Below, piece after piece: positions 32,880 to 45,294 of a stretch of 64,000 nt of DNA (position 1 is the stretch's first letter; each line of letters starts with the position of its first letter). This DNA comes from Ichthyophis bannanicus (taxonomy: Eukaryota; Chordata; Amphibia; Gymnophiona; Ichthyophiidae). The notes under the pieces are model-generated. The model was not told the DNA's origin, searched no databases, and saw nothing but the letters and a program-made list of their open reading frames with translations. The stretch is taken from NCBI GenBank assembly GCA_033557465.1, contig CM066032.1, forward strand, positions 53,356,955 to 53,420,954, given 5' to 3'. A program made the position numbers and the translations under genes.

Positions 32880-35800
32880 AACAAAAACTAACATCAGCCT
32901 TCACTACTGCTCCCCCGATCAGGGTAGAGCAGGAGAGCACGTGGACTAACCCCTCCTGCTCTCCAACCCCAGCCCAATCAGGGGCTCGCCACCAAACATT
33001 TAAAAGTAGAGGCACCATTGAGCGGGCCTGCACCTGAGGGCCACGCCAGGGAGCTCTTTGGCATAGCCCTTAGGCGCGGACTGGAGGCACCGTATTGCAT
33101 CAACCTCAACATCTACAATCCAAAAATCTTCAGCTACCACATTAAGCGTTTTATCTCAAGAAAATCAATATCAATGCAGATCTTCCAACTTCCCTGTTTC
33201 TTTCCTTAAGTCTACAATTGATGCTATTCACCCGTGGATTTTTAACCCTAGCATTGGCATATGCATTATCCTCACACTAGAATTCATGGCGAGTTGAACC
33301 AATTGTTATGCTGTGTACATCATAGTCACTTCCGGCTACAACTTGTATTTCCTTGATTTATGTTTACTGCTACTCACTGTATGATGTCATTCCCTCAGCT
33401 CAAAACGAATTGTCTGGCTAATTGTGTGTTCTGTTTTGACTACAAATATTACTATCTGTGCTCAGAAAAATATATAAACTTGATCTTCTTGTTTATAGTT
33501 CTTAACTTTCAAACTTTACTACTCTCCTTAACTGTGACAGATACTTTGCCAAACATTCCCCTAAATTTAATAATTGTGATACCTCTCTCTACAATCTACA
33601 GATACCTTCAACTTATCCTAACTGAAGCTAATACTATATCTAAACATCTGTCATTATTCCTATGTAATACTCCACACCATTACCCATTGAAGAATTATCC
33701 AATCTAACCACTGCATTCTTGATTACCATCAACCCATTAAATTTAATAGCTCCTCCAGAGCTATATCTCCTCCCAAAATGAAGAATAACCTGCTCTACTA
33801 CCTTTGCCACCTCCTTCTACTAGCACCTCTTTCGCAAACTCTCCAGTTTCAACACTACTCTTCCAGATCCTTATCATTCAATACCAACACAGGAACAATC
33901 CTACAACCTAGCACCGATGTCCACCATTCAACTCTCGCAAGCAACAGGCTTATTTATATTAACAGGCTTATTTACATTAACCCACTAAAAACCTGTTCTC
34001 CTCATTCTCCTACATCTGTAACGTACCCCATAAAATGTCTCCTCAATGTACCATCAATCAGAAACAAAATCCCAGTGATAGTGGATCTTGTTAAAGATAA
34101 TAATCCTGATATGCTATACTAAACTGAAACCTGGTTACTAGAATCAGACTCAGTACTAATTAATCAACTAGCAAACACCAATTACAAATTCCAATGCCCT
34201 AGGGAAGCTAAACGAGGTGGTGTTTTAATACTAGTTAAAAAGGAACTAAACACCGCAATTCACTTACGTTAAAACATAGAAGATATGGATGTCATTCATA
34301 GAAAATAAAAACATATTAAATCAGTCTAATATACAGACCATCACCCATTCCTGACAATATTTCATCCATATTAGAGACAGCATGTACCACAACTTTAAAC
34401 AAATCTCACATAATTCTTGGCAACTTCAACCTGCCAGCCCTTCATAGCTCACACGCATCCCACTTTTTATAAGCTATGTCCGACATAGGCATGCAACAAG
34501 TAGTACAGACACCAATGCACAGAAAGGGTAATATATTTGATCTCATTTTTCTCCCAAACAATATCATATAGGATAGGCACTATTCCCAAATGAAATCCCT
34601 CCCTTTACCATGGACAGACCACTTCTTAATTGAATGCACTCTACCTGCTGCACCCCCTTCACCGCCACACAGCAATCTCACATCATAGCAAAGGAAATTC
34701 AAGACCTTTGATAAAGAAACCTTCTTGAATGATTCACTCCCTCCCTCATAAAGACCATACACTTACAGACCTGGATGATATTACTACTCAATTAGAACTC
34801 TACCATTTCTAAAGCTGTGCATACCCCACCCTCTCAACAAAACAAGACAGAAAAATTCTAAAATATGGTACACTTTTGAACTAAGGAAACAAAACAAATA
34901 TTGAGAAAACTAGAATATAAATGGAGAAGCATAAGATCTGAAAACAGACAATACATGTACACTCCAGAAAACCTATAGACACGATAAGTAACAGGAACAA
35001 AAAGAGTGCCACTCTATGATGCTTACAAAATCCCTCAATAGACCAAGGGAACTATTTGCTATTGTCAAGTCCTTAACAAAAACAGCTAACCCAGATGAAG
35101 ATCAAATTGCTATCCATCCACAGATATTAGCAAATCACTACATGGATAAACTTAATTCCTCAATTAATGACATTTTTTCTTAAACCCACTAACACAAAAT
35201 CCAACAAATTCAATGATACTAACCAAGACAAATGGACATCATTTCACCCAACAGACCTAAAACATCTCAAAAATAATCATGAACATCAATACAACCACCT
35301 CACCTACTGACCCCTATCCAGTCAGATGCCTGAAAGCAACTAAAGATGCCCTAAAACAAGTCATAATCAGCCCAATACTAAAGTCAACCACTGCTGACAA
35401 AGACCATCCTAACTCTTACAGGCCCATTTCAAGCCTGTCGTTCTTAGCGAAGGTTATTGAAAAAGTTGTAAAGCTCCAAATGCAAGACTTTACTGAACTT
35501 AATGCGCCCCTTGATGAACAAACATGAGTTTAGACCTCATCATAGTGTAGAGACACTCATGCTAGCTTTTTTGGACAGACTCATACAGGGTATGAACAAC
35601 AGCAAACAGGCATTTACCTTAGTATTTCTAAATATTGCCTCAGTTTTCAACAGTATTAGTCAAACTACTCATTACAAGACTCCAACAAATCCATCTTCAA
35701 AGAATGGTTATCAAATGGTTCATGTCCTATTAACCAACCACACTCAACAGATACAGATTGGTCAATTAGCTTCTGCAACCTTTAAACAAGAACAAGGCCT

Positions 35801-36293
35801 TTCTGTCCTCCTATTTAATCTTTATATTCAAACCCATTTGCAATATCTTCAAAAAATACAAAGTAAACTACCATCTCTATGCCGATGATATAATGATGTA
35901 TCATCCCAGACACCTCAAACCCTACTTGTCCATAGATCCTTACCTGCCTGGATAATGTAAATAAATGGCTAAATACAAACAATTTATAAATTAATATAAA
36001 AAACGGAAGTCCTCTATGTTTCTCAAAAACCAAACTTTACCCCATTAACCCAAATCCAAATACAAAGATTGGATATTAAAGTCAAAAATGAGGTTAAATA
36101 CCTGGGCATCATCCTAGACCAGACACTAAATATGGTTTCCCATATAAAATCAATCACCAAAATCATACTTCAAATTACATATAATACAACACCTCAGACC
36201 CCTCCTAGAAATGATTTTAGAACAATGCTTCAAGCCCTAATAACTCCTCACTTCGATTATTGCAACAGTATTCTGCAAGGTCTCCCCAAGAAA
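32880..36293 (+). mobile_element. Decayed L2-like LINE, endonuclease and RT
   Basis: The leader and ORF1-like part (32880-33950) has no clear domain. From about 34090 an endonuclease is visible (NPDMLY, TETWLLESDS, KRGGVLILVK), broken by stops. RT follows from about 35330 (SYRPISSLSFLAKVIEK, FRPHHSVETL, VFLNIASVFNS) to 36293 (LITPHFDYCNSILQGLPKK). It resembles the better copy at 51.06-54.19 kb. The 3' end is lost where DIRS A5 begins. Confidence 0.8.
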
Positions 36294-36579
36294 GCGTACT
36301 AACTCACCTGTAACAGGTGTTCTCCGGGGACAGTAGGAATCAGTTCTCACATATGGGTGACATCGGCACAGATGGAGCCCTTGCAGAAGCAACCGCCCAG
36401 CTTTCAAAGAAAGCCTTTGGAAGATGCCACCACACAAGCGTGGTCCCCTTCCCGCCCAAGGGTGCCATCTTGCTCAATCAAATGACACAGCTAAAAGACT
36501 GTCAAAGAAAATGGTAAAGAAGCAACTCCAAGGGGAGGAGGGAGGGTCGAGAGGACCGATTCCTGCTATCCCCGGAGAA
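36294..36579 (-). mobile_element. DIRS A5, 3' end (left of the C4 insertion)
   Basis: This is a family A 3' inverted repeat (CACCTGTAACAGGTGTTCTCC, then CCCAAGGGTGCCATCTTGCTC) followed by the first half of an ICR ending CCCCGGAGAA. DIRS C4 begins at the next base. The second half of the ICR and the recombinase lie at 42058. Confidence 0.87.
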
Positions 36580-36744
36580 AGCACAGTTACTTACCTGTAA
36601 CAGGTGATCTCTGGGAACAGCAGGAATTAGTCCTCACATATGGGTAAGTCGGTACCGACGGAGCCTGCGTGGGAACGCTCCCCAGCTTCCCAAAAAGGAA
36701 AGCTTTTGGGAGCATCCCACAGCGCCTGCGCGCTGCCTTCCCGC
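36580..36744. repeat. 3' inverted terminal repeat of DIRS C4
   Basis: It starts AGCACAGTTACTTACCTG with the palindrome CCTGTAACAGG, then GTCGGTACCGAC near 36649. Bases 36607-36744 pair inversely with 41921-42057. Confidence 0.88.
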
Positions 36745-36856
36745 CTTTCCTAACCAACTCTCCTCAGTTCGAGTTTAAAGCTGAGACAATAGAGAGAGAG
36801 AGGAAAGGAAAGACAGAGAGAGATACAACTCCTAGGGGAGGTGGGAGGGTTGTGAG

Positions 36857-36950
36857 GACTAATTCCTGCTGTTCCCAGAGATCACCTGTTACAGGTAAGT
36901 AACTGTGCTATCTCCAGGAACAAGCAGGAATGAGTCCTCACATATGGGGA
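36857..36950. repeat. Internal complementary region of DIRS C4
   Basis: ACAGGTAAGTAACTGTGCT joins ATCTCCAGGAACAAGCAGG, giving the exact complement of both termini. Confidence 0.88.
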
Positions 36951-36989
36951 CTCCCCTAGCTAAGATGCCTGGGAGATCCCCAGGGGTAT

Positions 36990-38130
36990 GAGACCCTGAA
37001 GGGTTCCTCGTCTTCCTATGGATCTCAGGCATCCATTCAGGGAAGGAGGGCAGGAGTTGTTCAAGAATGGAACAGGTGTCTGAGGACAGCCTGACCAAAC
37101 AAGGCATCCCGGCAGGAGTCCTTGTCCAAACAGTAATGGGCTGTGAAGGTATGAACAGAGGCCCAGGTGGCTGCTCGACAAATCTGGTCGATGGACACAG
37201 AATGAAGATGAGCCATAGAGGTAGCTATGGCCCTCACATTGTGAGCTGTGACATGGCCCTCCAGAGAAAGGTTCTTACTCTGGTAAGCAAAAGAAATACA
37301 CTGAGCAATCCAATTGGACAGTGTTCTTTTAGAAACTGGAAGTCCTAAATGAGAAGGATCAAAAGCAACAAAAAGCTGGGAAGACTTTCTATGTTACTGT
37401 GTCCTGTGTAAGTAAAAAACAAGAGCTCTTTTACAATCTAGAGTATGAAGGTTCCTCTCTGCACTGGATGCATGAGGAGCTGGAAAAAAGACAGGTAAAT
37501 ATACCTCTTGATTAAGATGAAAAGGTGAGACCACTTTAGGCATAAAGTGATGAGGATTTGTCCTAAGGACTACCTTATCATGATGGAACCTTGTATAAGG
37601 TGGATTAGCCACTAAGGCCTGCAGTTTACTGATGCGGCGAGCAGAAGTGATTGCAATAAGGAAAATAACCTTCCAGGAAAGAAATTTCAAGGAGGTAGTG
37701 GCTAAGGGTTCAAAAGGTGGCTTCATAAGCTGACCAAGAACCAAGTTTAAGTCCCATGCCACCGGAGGAGGTCGAATGGGAGGTTTAGTTAAAGTTAGGC
37801 CTCTCATGAATCTTGCAATAAGAGGATGAGAGGAAATAGGTTGTCCATTGAGAGGCTTAAGGGATGCTGCAATAGCACTCAAATGGACCCTTACTGAATT
37901 TGTTTTAAGGCCTGCATTGGAGAGATGCAGGAGATATTCCAATAGAGAATTCACAGGAAGTGCCAGAGGGTCAAGACCCTTTTGAGCACACCAAATGGAA
38001 AATGTTTTCCACTTAAAAGCATAGGAACGCCTAGTGGAAGGTTTTCTGGAAGCATGGAGGATATCCTTCACTTGCTGAGAAAGAATGAAGTCTTGAAGGT
38101 CTAGGCCTTCAGTAACCAAGCTCTGAGGTG
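36990..38130 (-). pseudogene. Tyrosine recombinase of DIRS C4, one stop
   Basis: The core-binding domain starts near 38060 (STRRSYAFKWKTFS). The first catalytic Arg is in TSARRISKLQ near 37650. The frame meets a TAA just after HRTQ at about 37394, then goes on with the HxxR box as HNVR near 37240 and the Tyr in AHYCLDKD near 37125. The visible catalytic residues are kept, so the single nonsense codon is the main lesion. The upstream frame is fused to RNase H (see the next entry). Confidence 0.82.
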
Positions 38131-38917
38131 AAGGGACTTGGGGTTTGGATGCCACAAAGTCCCTTCCTCCTGGGACAGAAGGTCTGGCGCAGCTCCCAAG
38201 TCCAGGGAGGGGGCTTGGGAGAGATGCAGAAGTAGAGGTTACCACACTTGGCGTGGCCAGCGTGGAGCTATGAGGATCATAGATCCTTGATCCCTCTGGA
38301 GCTTGAACAGAGTCTTGAGAATCAAAGGAATGGGTGGAAAGGCATACAGGAGGCCCTAACACCAATGAAGGAGGAAGGCATCCTTGGCCTGAACTCCCTG
38401 ACACGGAATTCTGGAACAGAACCGGGGAAGATTGGCATTCCACAGACTTGCAAAGAGGTCTATGTCCGGGGTTCCCCATTCCTGGAAGATTCTGAGTACC
38501 TGATCCATGTGCAGGGACCATTCGTCTGGAAGCAGAACTCGACTGAGTCTGTCTGCCCAAAAGTTTTGGATTCCTGGGAGGTATACTGCCAGGAGATAGA
38601 TTTGATGCTCTCTGGCGAAGGCCCATAATCTTAGAGCTTCGTTGCAAAGCGACAGAGCCAGTTCCTCCTTGCTTGTTCATGGCTACTTGATTGTCCGTAT
38701 GAATGAGGACTGTCTTGTAGCTGAGGAGGGTATGAAAGACCTTGAAAGCTAGGAACACTGCTCGAAGTTCCAAGTGGTTGATATGAAGAGAGGTCTCCTG
38801 TGGGGACCAAATGCCTTGGGTGGAGAGGTCTTGTAGATGAGCTCCCCAACCTGTTTGGGAGGCATCTGTTGTGAGGGTTGCTTGGGGCAACAAAGGTTGG
38901 AAGGGGGACCCCAGCAA
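37394..38917 (-). pseudogene. RNase H joined in one frame to recombinase, DIRS C4
   Basis: A 507-codon open frame begins with RNase H (TTDASQTGWG, HLELRAVFLA, HTDNQVAMNKQGG). Two small deletions are visible against C3: nine bases remove three residues before NKQGG, and two bases just after it shift the frame. The shift leads into the recombinase frame, reading through the methyltransferase-like region out of frame. The DAM-like domain itself (GLLYAFPP near 38350) remains in the other frame. I take the fusion to be accidental. Confidence 0.75.
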
Positions 38918-39162
38918 CAGATTTTGAGTGGACAGCCACCATTGGAGAGACCAAGAGACGTTTGGAGGTTGCTATTTGGTCAGAGAGCTCCTGAAGCTTG
39001 AGCCCACTGGGTGGACAAAGTCCATTGAGCTGCTCTCATGTGTAGGTGAGCATAGGGTACCACATGTACTGTGGAAGCCATATGGCCTAGCAGCTGTAGC
39101 ATCTCCCTGGCAGTTAAGTGGCTCTTTGACTGAATCTGGGAGGCTAACTGCACTAGACGTTG

Positions 39163-40008
39163 TCAACGGGCCTGAGGAAAGTAGGCCCTTGCAGAAGTGG
39201 TGTCCAACCAGGCCCCTATGAATTCCAGGGACTGAGTAGGGGTGAGCTGGGACTTTGGGAGGTTTACCACAAGTCCCAGGTATTGCAGAATGCGCCTGGT
39301 GCGGTTCAGGGAGATCTGAGCCTCTGACTGGGTTGGAGCTCGGATGAGCCAGTCGTCCAGATATGGGAAGACAAATATTCCCAGAATGCGTAGAAATGCA
39401 GCAACTATTGCCATGCATTTGGTGAACACTCTTGGAGCAGAGGCTAGACCGAAAGGAAGCACTCTGTATTGGTAATGTTTTCCCTGGAACAGAAAATATA
39501 GGAATTTTCTGTGAGATGGATGGATGAGGACATGAGTGTACGCATCCTTGAGATCTAGAGAACAAAGCCAATCCTGACTCTGCAGGTATGGAAGGAGAGT
39601 GCCTAGAGAAAGCATCTTGAACTTCTCCTTGCATAGGAATTTGTTCAATTCTCTGAGATCTAGAATGGGTCTGTATCCCCCTGTTTTCTTTGGAATGAGA
39701 AAATAGGGGGAGTAAAACCCTGACCCTTGTTGAAGAAGAGAACTTCTTCTATGGCCCTCTGGGCCAGAAGGGTAGTCACCTCCTGATCCAGAAGGTCGAG
39801 GAGAGATGTGGGAGAATTGAAGTTTCTCACCATGGTGTAGGGAGGAAGGTCTGAGAAATGAAGTTTGTAGCCCTCTCTTATGATGGAGAGGGTCCACTGC
39901 TCTGATGTGATTTGCTCCCATCTGGGAGCAAAATGAGCTAACCTTCCTGGAATGGTGAGAGGCTCTGGCTGTTGTAGAGCCAGAAAGGCTAAGTTCTCTA
40001 ATATCAAG
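39163..40008 (-). pseudogene. Reverse transcriptase of DIRS C4
   Basis: The core is open from 39921 to 39163 with IPKKTGGYRPILDL, LDLKDAYTHVLIH, LPFGLASAPRVFTK and the YLDDWLI box, so catalytic residues are intact. The N-terminal part (40008-39720) is in another frame, so one shift is present near 39720. A stop at 39163 separates it from RNase H. Confidence 0.83.
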
Positions 40009-41809
40009 TCAAAAACCCTGAGGGGGTTGGGACTGCTGGGTTGTAGCAGCCCCTGCAGGTTTAGGCCTGGCCCGTTTAGGTTGCTGACGCTTAGTAGCAA
40101 AGCGACCTGTAGATGATTGTTGGCCAGAAGTGGAAGGAAATCTGCTCCTTTTGTAAAAAGGCTTTTTGAAAGGTTTTCTCTTGGCTGGAATGGAGGTTGA
40201 CTTGGAAAGTCTATCCAGAGCAGAATTCTCTGCATCCATTTGAGTGGCTTTTATTTGCCACTCTTTGCCAAAGAGATTTTCACCCGTACAGGGCAGATTT
40301 CCTAAGCCATCCTGAACCCAGGGTTCTAGATCAGAAGCCTGGAGCCAAGCAATTCTGCGAGCAGCTATGGCAATGCCTGAGGCTCTGCTGGCACCTTCAA
40401 AGGAGTCAAAGGCTGCCCTGTTGGAGAACTTTGAAATGTCTCGAGTATGCTTAAGCCAAAGGAGGAACTCATCCCTTCTATCCTCTGGAATAAAAGGGAG
40501 AAAGTTGTGCAGCTTTTGTGCAACTTTCTTTAGAAACATACCCATATAAAGGCTATATGAGTTGATTCTGGCAATAAGCATGCTGGCTTGGAAGATTTTC
40601 CTACCAAAAGCATCCAAGGTCCTGCATTCTCTTCCTGGAGAAGAGTGTCTTTTGGTACTCTTTATCCTTTTCACAGCTGACTGCACCACAATGGAGTGGT
40701 GAGGAAGCTGAGTTTTCTGAAATCCAGGACAAGGAGGGACACGGTACATAGTATCCAATCTGCGAGAATGAGGAGAAAGGGTGAGAGGAGTCTCCCATAA
40801 GTCAATCATATGTTCATGAAGAATTTCATGAATTGGCAAGGTGACTGCCTCTCTGGGAGCCTTAGAGTATCCTAAAATATCAAATTTTTTTGCTCTAGGC
40901 TTTGTTTCAGAGGTTACTGAAATAGAGAGTCCTTTAGCCACTTCTATTATGAAGTCTTGAAAGGACAAATCCTCTGGAGGAGACATTCTCCTTTTTGGAG
41001 AAGGAGGCTCCTCAGAAAGGGTAATGGATACTTCAGGAGACTCATCTGATGAATCAGAATCAGAGGAATCGAAGTATCGTCTGTCCGCTTACAATGATCG
41101 ATACGCGTATCAATCGGTACCGACATCGGGCGTCCCCAGTACCGGATCGGTACCGAGAAATAGCCCTGGACAAGGAACCTGAGTCAGTATCCTGGCCGAT
41201 GTCGATGCAGTCGGTACCGGTACCGACAACAGAACTCGTTGCGGTACCGTCGGCGTCGCAGCTTTAATAAAAGCCATTATAGCCTGCTGCATGGATTGAA
41301 CAGTGTGATCCATGGACGCCACGACTGCCTGGATGTCGGTACCGGGAGAAAGTGCCGGTACCCCAGAGCAGTCTAACAGGTGATCGGTCGAGGCCGTGCC
41401 ATCGATGTCAACCTGTAACCCCATAGGAGGAGCTTTGGAAGCCGGAGCTTCCAACCGGGGTTGTTTGGCTGGGGCAGGATCCGAGGGCAAGCCCGGAGGC
41501 ATCTCGATGCTTAGAGGGAGATTTGCCCTTCAAGGACCTGCTAGGATTATGTTTGGTTACCTGAGACCCATCAGGAGAGGAAGACCTGGAAGATGTCGAT
41601 GCCACCGCCGGTGCATCCGTGGGAAACAGCACACGGAGCTGGGCTGCTCGGTTCTGTAACCCTCGTTTAGACATTAGAGAGCAGGACTGGCAATCCGGAA
41701 TGGAGTGTTCAGGACCCAAACATTTAAGACACCATTCATGGGTATCTGTAACAGAAATTGTACCGCTACACTTAGTGCATTTTTTGAACCCGGAGGCTGG
41801 TTTTTCCAT
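40009..41809 (-). pseudogene. Gag-like protein of DIRS C4
   Basis: It starts at 41809 with a Cys/His cluster (KKCTKCSG, THEWCLKCLG, CQSC). The middle is low-complexity, with repeated GGTACCG units coding Val-Pro and Gly-Thr. The last 326 codons (40986-40009) are open. They carry PPEDLSFQDFIIEVAKGL, LDAFGRKIFQASM, WVQDGLGNLPCTGENLFGKEW and a Lys/Arg/Gln-rich tail. A stop and one frame change separate the parts. Confidence 0.78.
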
Positions 41810-41920
41810 GAGGGAAAAGTTTCTTGTGGGCCTGGAGGCCTAAGAAGAAAAATACACCAAGTGAGGAAAAAATATATATATTTTTTTTTTTTAGAAAGAA
41901 AAGAAGACAAGACTGGCGGT

Positions 41921-42057
41921 GCGGGAAGGCAGCGCGCAGGCGCTGTGGGATGCTCCCAAAAGCTTTCCTTTTTGGGAAGCTGGGGAGCGTTCCCGCGCAG
42001 GCTCCGTCGGTACTGACGTACCCATGTGAGGACTCATTCCTGCTTGTTCCTGGAGAT
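41921..42057. repeat. 5' inverted terminal repeat of DIRS C4
   Basis: It is the inverse of 36607-36744, ending TTGTTCCTGGAGAT. The next bases, CACCTGTTAC, belong to the ICR of A5. Confidence 0.88.
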
Positions 42058-43169
42058 CACCTGTTACAAGTGAGTAACTACACTTTCTCTGGGAACAAGC
42101 AGGAAGTCAGTCCTCGCATATGGGACTCCCCAGCTACAGGATACCGACAGCCCATAGCAAAAAACAGGGCTCCCTCATGGGAAGCCGCAAGCAGCAGCAA
42201 TTGAGTCTGTGCCCACAGACTGCAGTAGGACCCCTATTTCCGATCAAACCAGCACTCCGGGTAGCCTGAACACCGAAGGGTCAAAGGGTAGGAGTTGCCT
42301 AGACCCCGAAAAGGTTACGGAGCACAGCCTGGCCAAAGGCACTGTCCCGTCGGGATTTTCTTTCCTGGCAGTAATGGGCTGCGAAGGTATGGACTGAAGA
42401 CCAGGTGGTGGTCCAGCAGATGTTCCCCATTAGGATAGAGCGCAAGTTTGCCACCGAAGCCGCCATGGCCCTGACACGGTGCACCGTGACGCGGCCTTCC
42501 AGTGGGAGCCTTGCCTGTTCATAAGCGAGGACGATACAGTCTGCCACCCATGTGGACAGTGTACACTTGGTCACCGCCTCCCCCAGCCTACTGGGGTCGT
42601 AGGAGATGAAAGGCTGGGAAGCTCTGCGGTGACCCTGAGCGCATTGGATATAGAAGGACAAAGCCCTCTTACAGTCCAAGGTGTTAAGAACCATCTCCGC
42701 CCGACTGGAGTGAGGTCTTGAAAAGAAGGTAGGGAACACCACTTCCTGGTTGAGATGGCAGGAATTTGGGGTGCATGCGAAGCACCGCTCTGTTCTTGTA
42801 GAACCTGGTATAGGGCACCTCCACCACAGGGGCATGAAATTTGCTAACTGCAAGTGGAGGTAAGTGCGACCAGGAAAGCCACCTTCCAAGAGAGGTAGCG
42901 AAGGTGGCAGGTAGCCAGAGGTTCTAAGAGCGGGATGAGTGAGCTGCCCCAACACCATGTTGAGGTCCCATTCGGTTGCCGGAAGGCAAACCAGGGCTTC
43001 GATAAGAGCAGGCCCCGAAGGAGGCAGGTCACCAACGGTTGGGCCAAGAGGTGTTTACCATCCACCGGAAGGTAGTACGCCGCCAGGGCAGTAAAGTAAA
43101 TGGACGGAGTTAGACTTGAGCCCAGACAGAGGAGGAGAAGATACTGTAACACCAGAGCCACCGGACAGT
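42058..43169 (-). mobile_element. DIRS A5, ICR remainder and tyrosine recombinase
   Basis: It begins with the second half of a family A ICR (CACCTGTTACAAGTGAGTAA). The recombinase follows on minus: the C-terminal domain is open at 42958-42299, with HxxR as HRVR and the Tyr in AAHYCQERK. The region that should hold the first Arg is out of frame near 42840. Sequence similarity stops at about 43169, so gag, RT and the 5' repeat are deleted. Confidence 0.82.
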
Positions 43170-43744
43170 CCCAAGCTAAGCTTGGTCAAGAATTTGGCAG
43201 CTGAGCTTTTCATGTTAAAAAATGCAAGGTCATGCATTTGGGCTGCAGCAATCCAAGGGAGCAATACAGTATAGGGGTGAAGTACTTCTGTCCAGAAAAG
43301 AAGAGCGGGACCTAGACCTGATTGTGTCTAATGATCTTAAAGTACCTAAACGGTAAAAAAGATGATGCCGAAAGCTAGAAGAATGCTTGGGTGCATAGGG
43401 AGAGGAATGGCCATCAGAAGAAAAGAGGTGATAGTGCCTCTGTATAAGTCTTCGGTGTGACCTCATTTGGAGTATTGTGTGCAATTCTGGAGACCGCACC
43501 TTCAAAAGGATATAAACAAGTTGTAGTCTGTGCAGAGGGTGGCTACTAAAATGGTTAGTGGTCTTTGTTATAAATCATATGAGAACAGACTTAAGGATCT
43601 TAAGTATACTTTAGAGGAAAGGCAGGATAGAGGCAATATGATTGAGACGTTCAAATACCTCCGTGGCATAAATGCACAGGAGTGACTCTTTGGATTGAAA
43701 GCAAGCTCTGCTGTGAGGGGACTCAAATTGACTACATCTGTGTA
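43170..43744 (+). mobile_element. CR1 LINE RT C-terminal fragment
   Basis: Plus-strand sequence covers KKCKVMHLG-like, LGCIGRGM and PHLEYCVQFW motifs in shifting frames. It is the same part of CR1 as 15.55-16.1 kb but in the opposite direction and more decayed. Confidence 0.8.
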
Positions 43745-44445
43745 AGTCAATGATGGGAAAGCTCTATAACATCAACAAAGACAAAACCTGGAGCTGACTG
43801 TGGTACAGATCACCGAATACTAGTATGCAAACTCAAACTAAAGTTGAAAAATAGCAAGCCACTCATGAATGTAGCAAAATATGGCCTTGAGAATATACTA
43901 CTGGAATTTAAAGATTGACTGCAAAATCAATTTGTTACTTTAGATACAAATGACAGAGTTCCAGACGAGTTATGGAATGACATCAAGAAGGTTGTGTTGG
44001 AAGAAAGCAAGAAGTCTCTACAATAGGTGAAAAAGCAAAAACGGCCAAAATGGATGACCAAAGAAGCTGAAAATTGCCAAGAAACGCAGAGAAGCTAAAG
44101 CCAGAGGAGAAAGAAAGAATCGCAGAACTCAGATTTCCAACGTGCAGCAAGAGAGGACAAAGAAAAGTACTACAATGACACATGCAAGGAAATAGAAGCA
44201 GAAACTATTAGAGGAACAAGATCGGCTTTCCTAAAGCTACTAGAGTTAAAAAAAAAATTCCAGCCTCGAATTGACATGTTACAAGATGCTCAAGGTTCTA
44301 TGTTGAATGATGCTGAGAAGATCAAGAAAAGGTGGAAAGAACATACAGAGTTTTCATATGATGAAGATCAAGTGGACCAACAGCTGTTTCAACCTGTACC
44401 TTATGATCCGTAACCATTGGTGATGAAAGAAGTCGAAGCAGCATT
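43745..44445 (+). mobile_element. RTE-clade (BovB-like) LINE, 5' part
   Basis: It reads through the end of the endonuclease (GADCGTDHRILVCKLKLKLK near 43800) and the linker before RT. Stops and frameshifts break it. It is cut at 44445 by an L2 3' end and resumes at about 45295. Confidence 0.78.
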
Positions 44446-45294
44446 TATTTATTTAATGGTTTTTTCTATACCTCGCTATTCATCATCAGTGCAGTTCACA
44501 GGCAACATATTCGTTTAGTGTAGGTCTACATTGGACTTACAAAAAACGGGGGATTTAAACAGGGATAACAGGTGAACTATGTACAAATCGTCGGCCAAGG
44601 TTGTAGTCGCAGCTCGGCATTATTTACAGGTTAAGCAACAACATGATTATATACATTCTAGGTGCAAGTCGCATAGTAGAGACATCACATCATTATATAT
44701 GTTGGTGTCATATCAGATTAAGCAACGACATGACTATATACATTCTAGTTGCATGTTGCATAGTAGAAACATCAATCGTTATATAGGTTAGAGTCAGATA
44801 TCACAGGGAGTTGGTTACAGAGTGGGGGTTCAGTTAGGTGATCTGAATGGGGTGTGAGGTGGGTACTCTGGGGGTGCTGGCTTGGGTAAGTGGTATGGAT
44901 GGCTATGTGGTATCATCTGAATTGGTAAAGTACTGAAAAAACAGATGGTGCTTCAGTGCTTTTCTAAACTGGGGGAGGTTGTTGATGGCACGGATGTCTG
45001 GTGGTAGGGTGTTCCAGCAGGAAGGTGCGTAGAGTGCAAAGGCGCGGTTTCGCATAGCTTTGTAGCATTTGGCAAGTGTTCTCGGGAGTAGCAGAGTGTT
45101 GGTGGCTGCTGATCTCCTCAGCCTGTTGGGGGGAATGGGGTGGACGAGGTCTGAGAGGGAGATGGACATGCACTTGTTGATGGCCTTGAATGTCAATGTT
45201 AGGATCTTAAAGGAAATCCTGCATTGGACAGGGAGCCAGTGCAGATGTTTTAGCACTGGGGTGATATGATCCTTCCTAGATGCTCCATGAAGGA
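44446..45294 (-). mobile_element. L2-like LINE 3' end inserted in the RTE LINE
   Basis: A minus-strand RT C-terminus (LKHLHWLPVQCRISFKIL and LPPDIRAINNLPQFRKALK, 45256-44903) is followed by a 3' UTR ending in TTTATTTATTTA at 44446. AGCATT is found at both junctions (44440-44445 and 45295-45300) and may be the target duplication. Confidence 0.8.

Larger units (their letters stand above)
36580..42057 (-). mobile_element. DIRS retrotransposon, family C, copy C4
   Basis: A 5.5-kb element with inverted repeats at 36607-36744 and 41921-42057 and an ICR at 36857-36950. It is inserted in the ICR of DIRS A5. It is better preserved than C3: gag core, RT and recombinase each have long open stretches, but stops and frameshifts remain. 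Confidence 0.92.

Noticed and set aside
37394..38917. RNase H-recombinase fusion as a new protein architecture
   Set aside because: The join is explained by small deletions against sister copy C3, and the methyltransferase-like domain is read out of frame within it.
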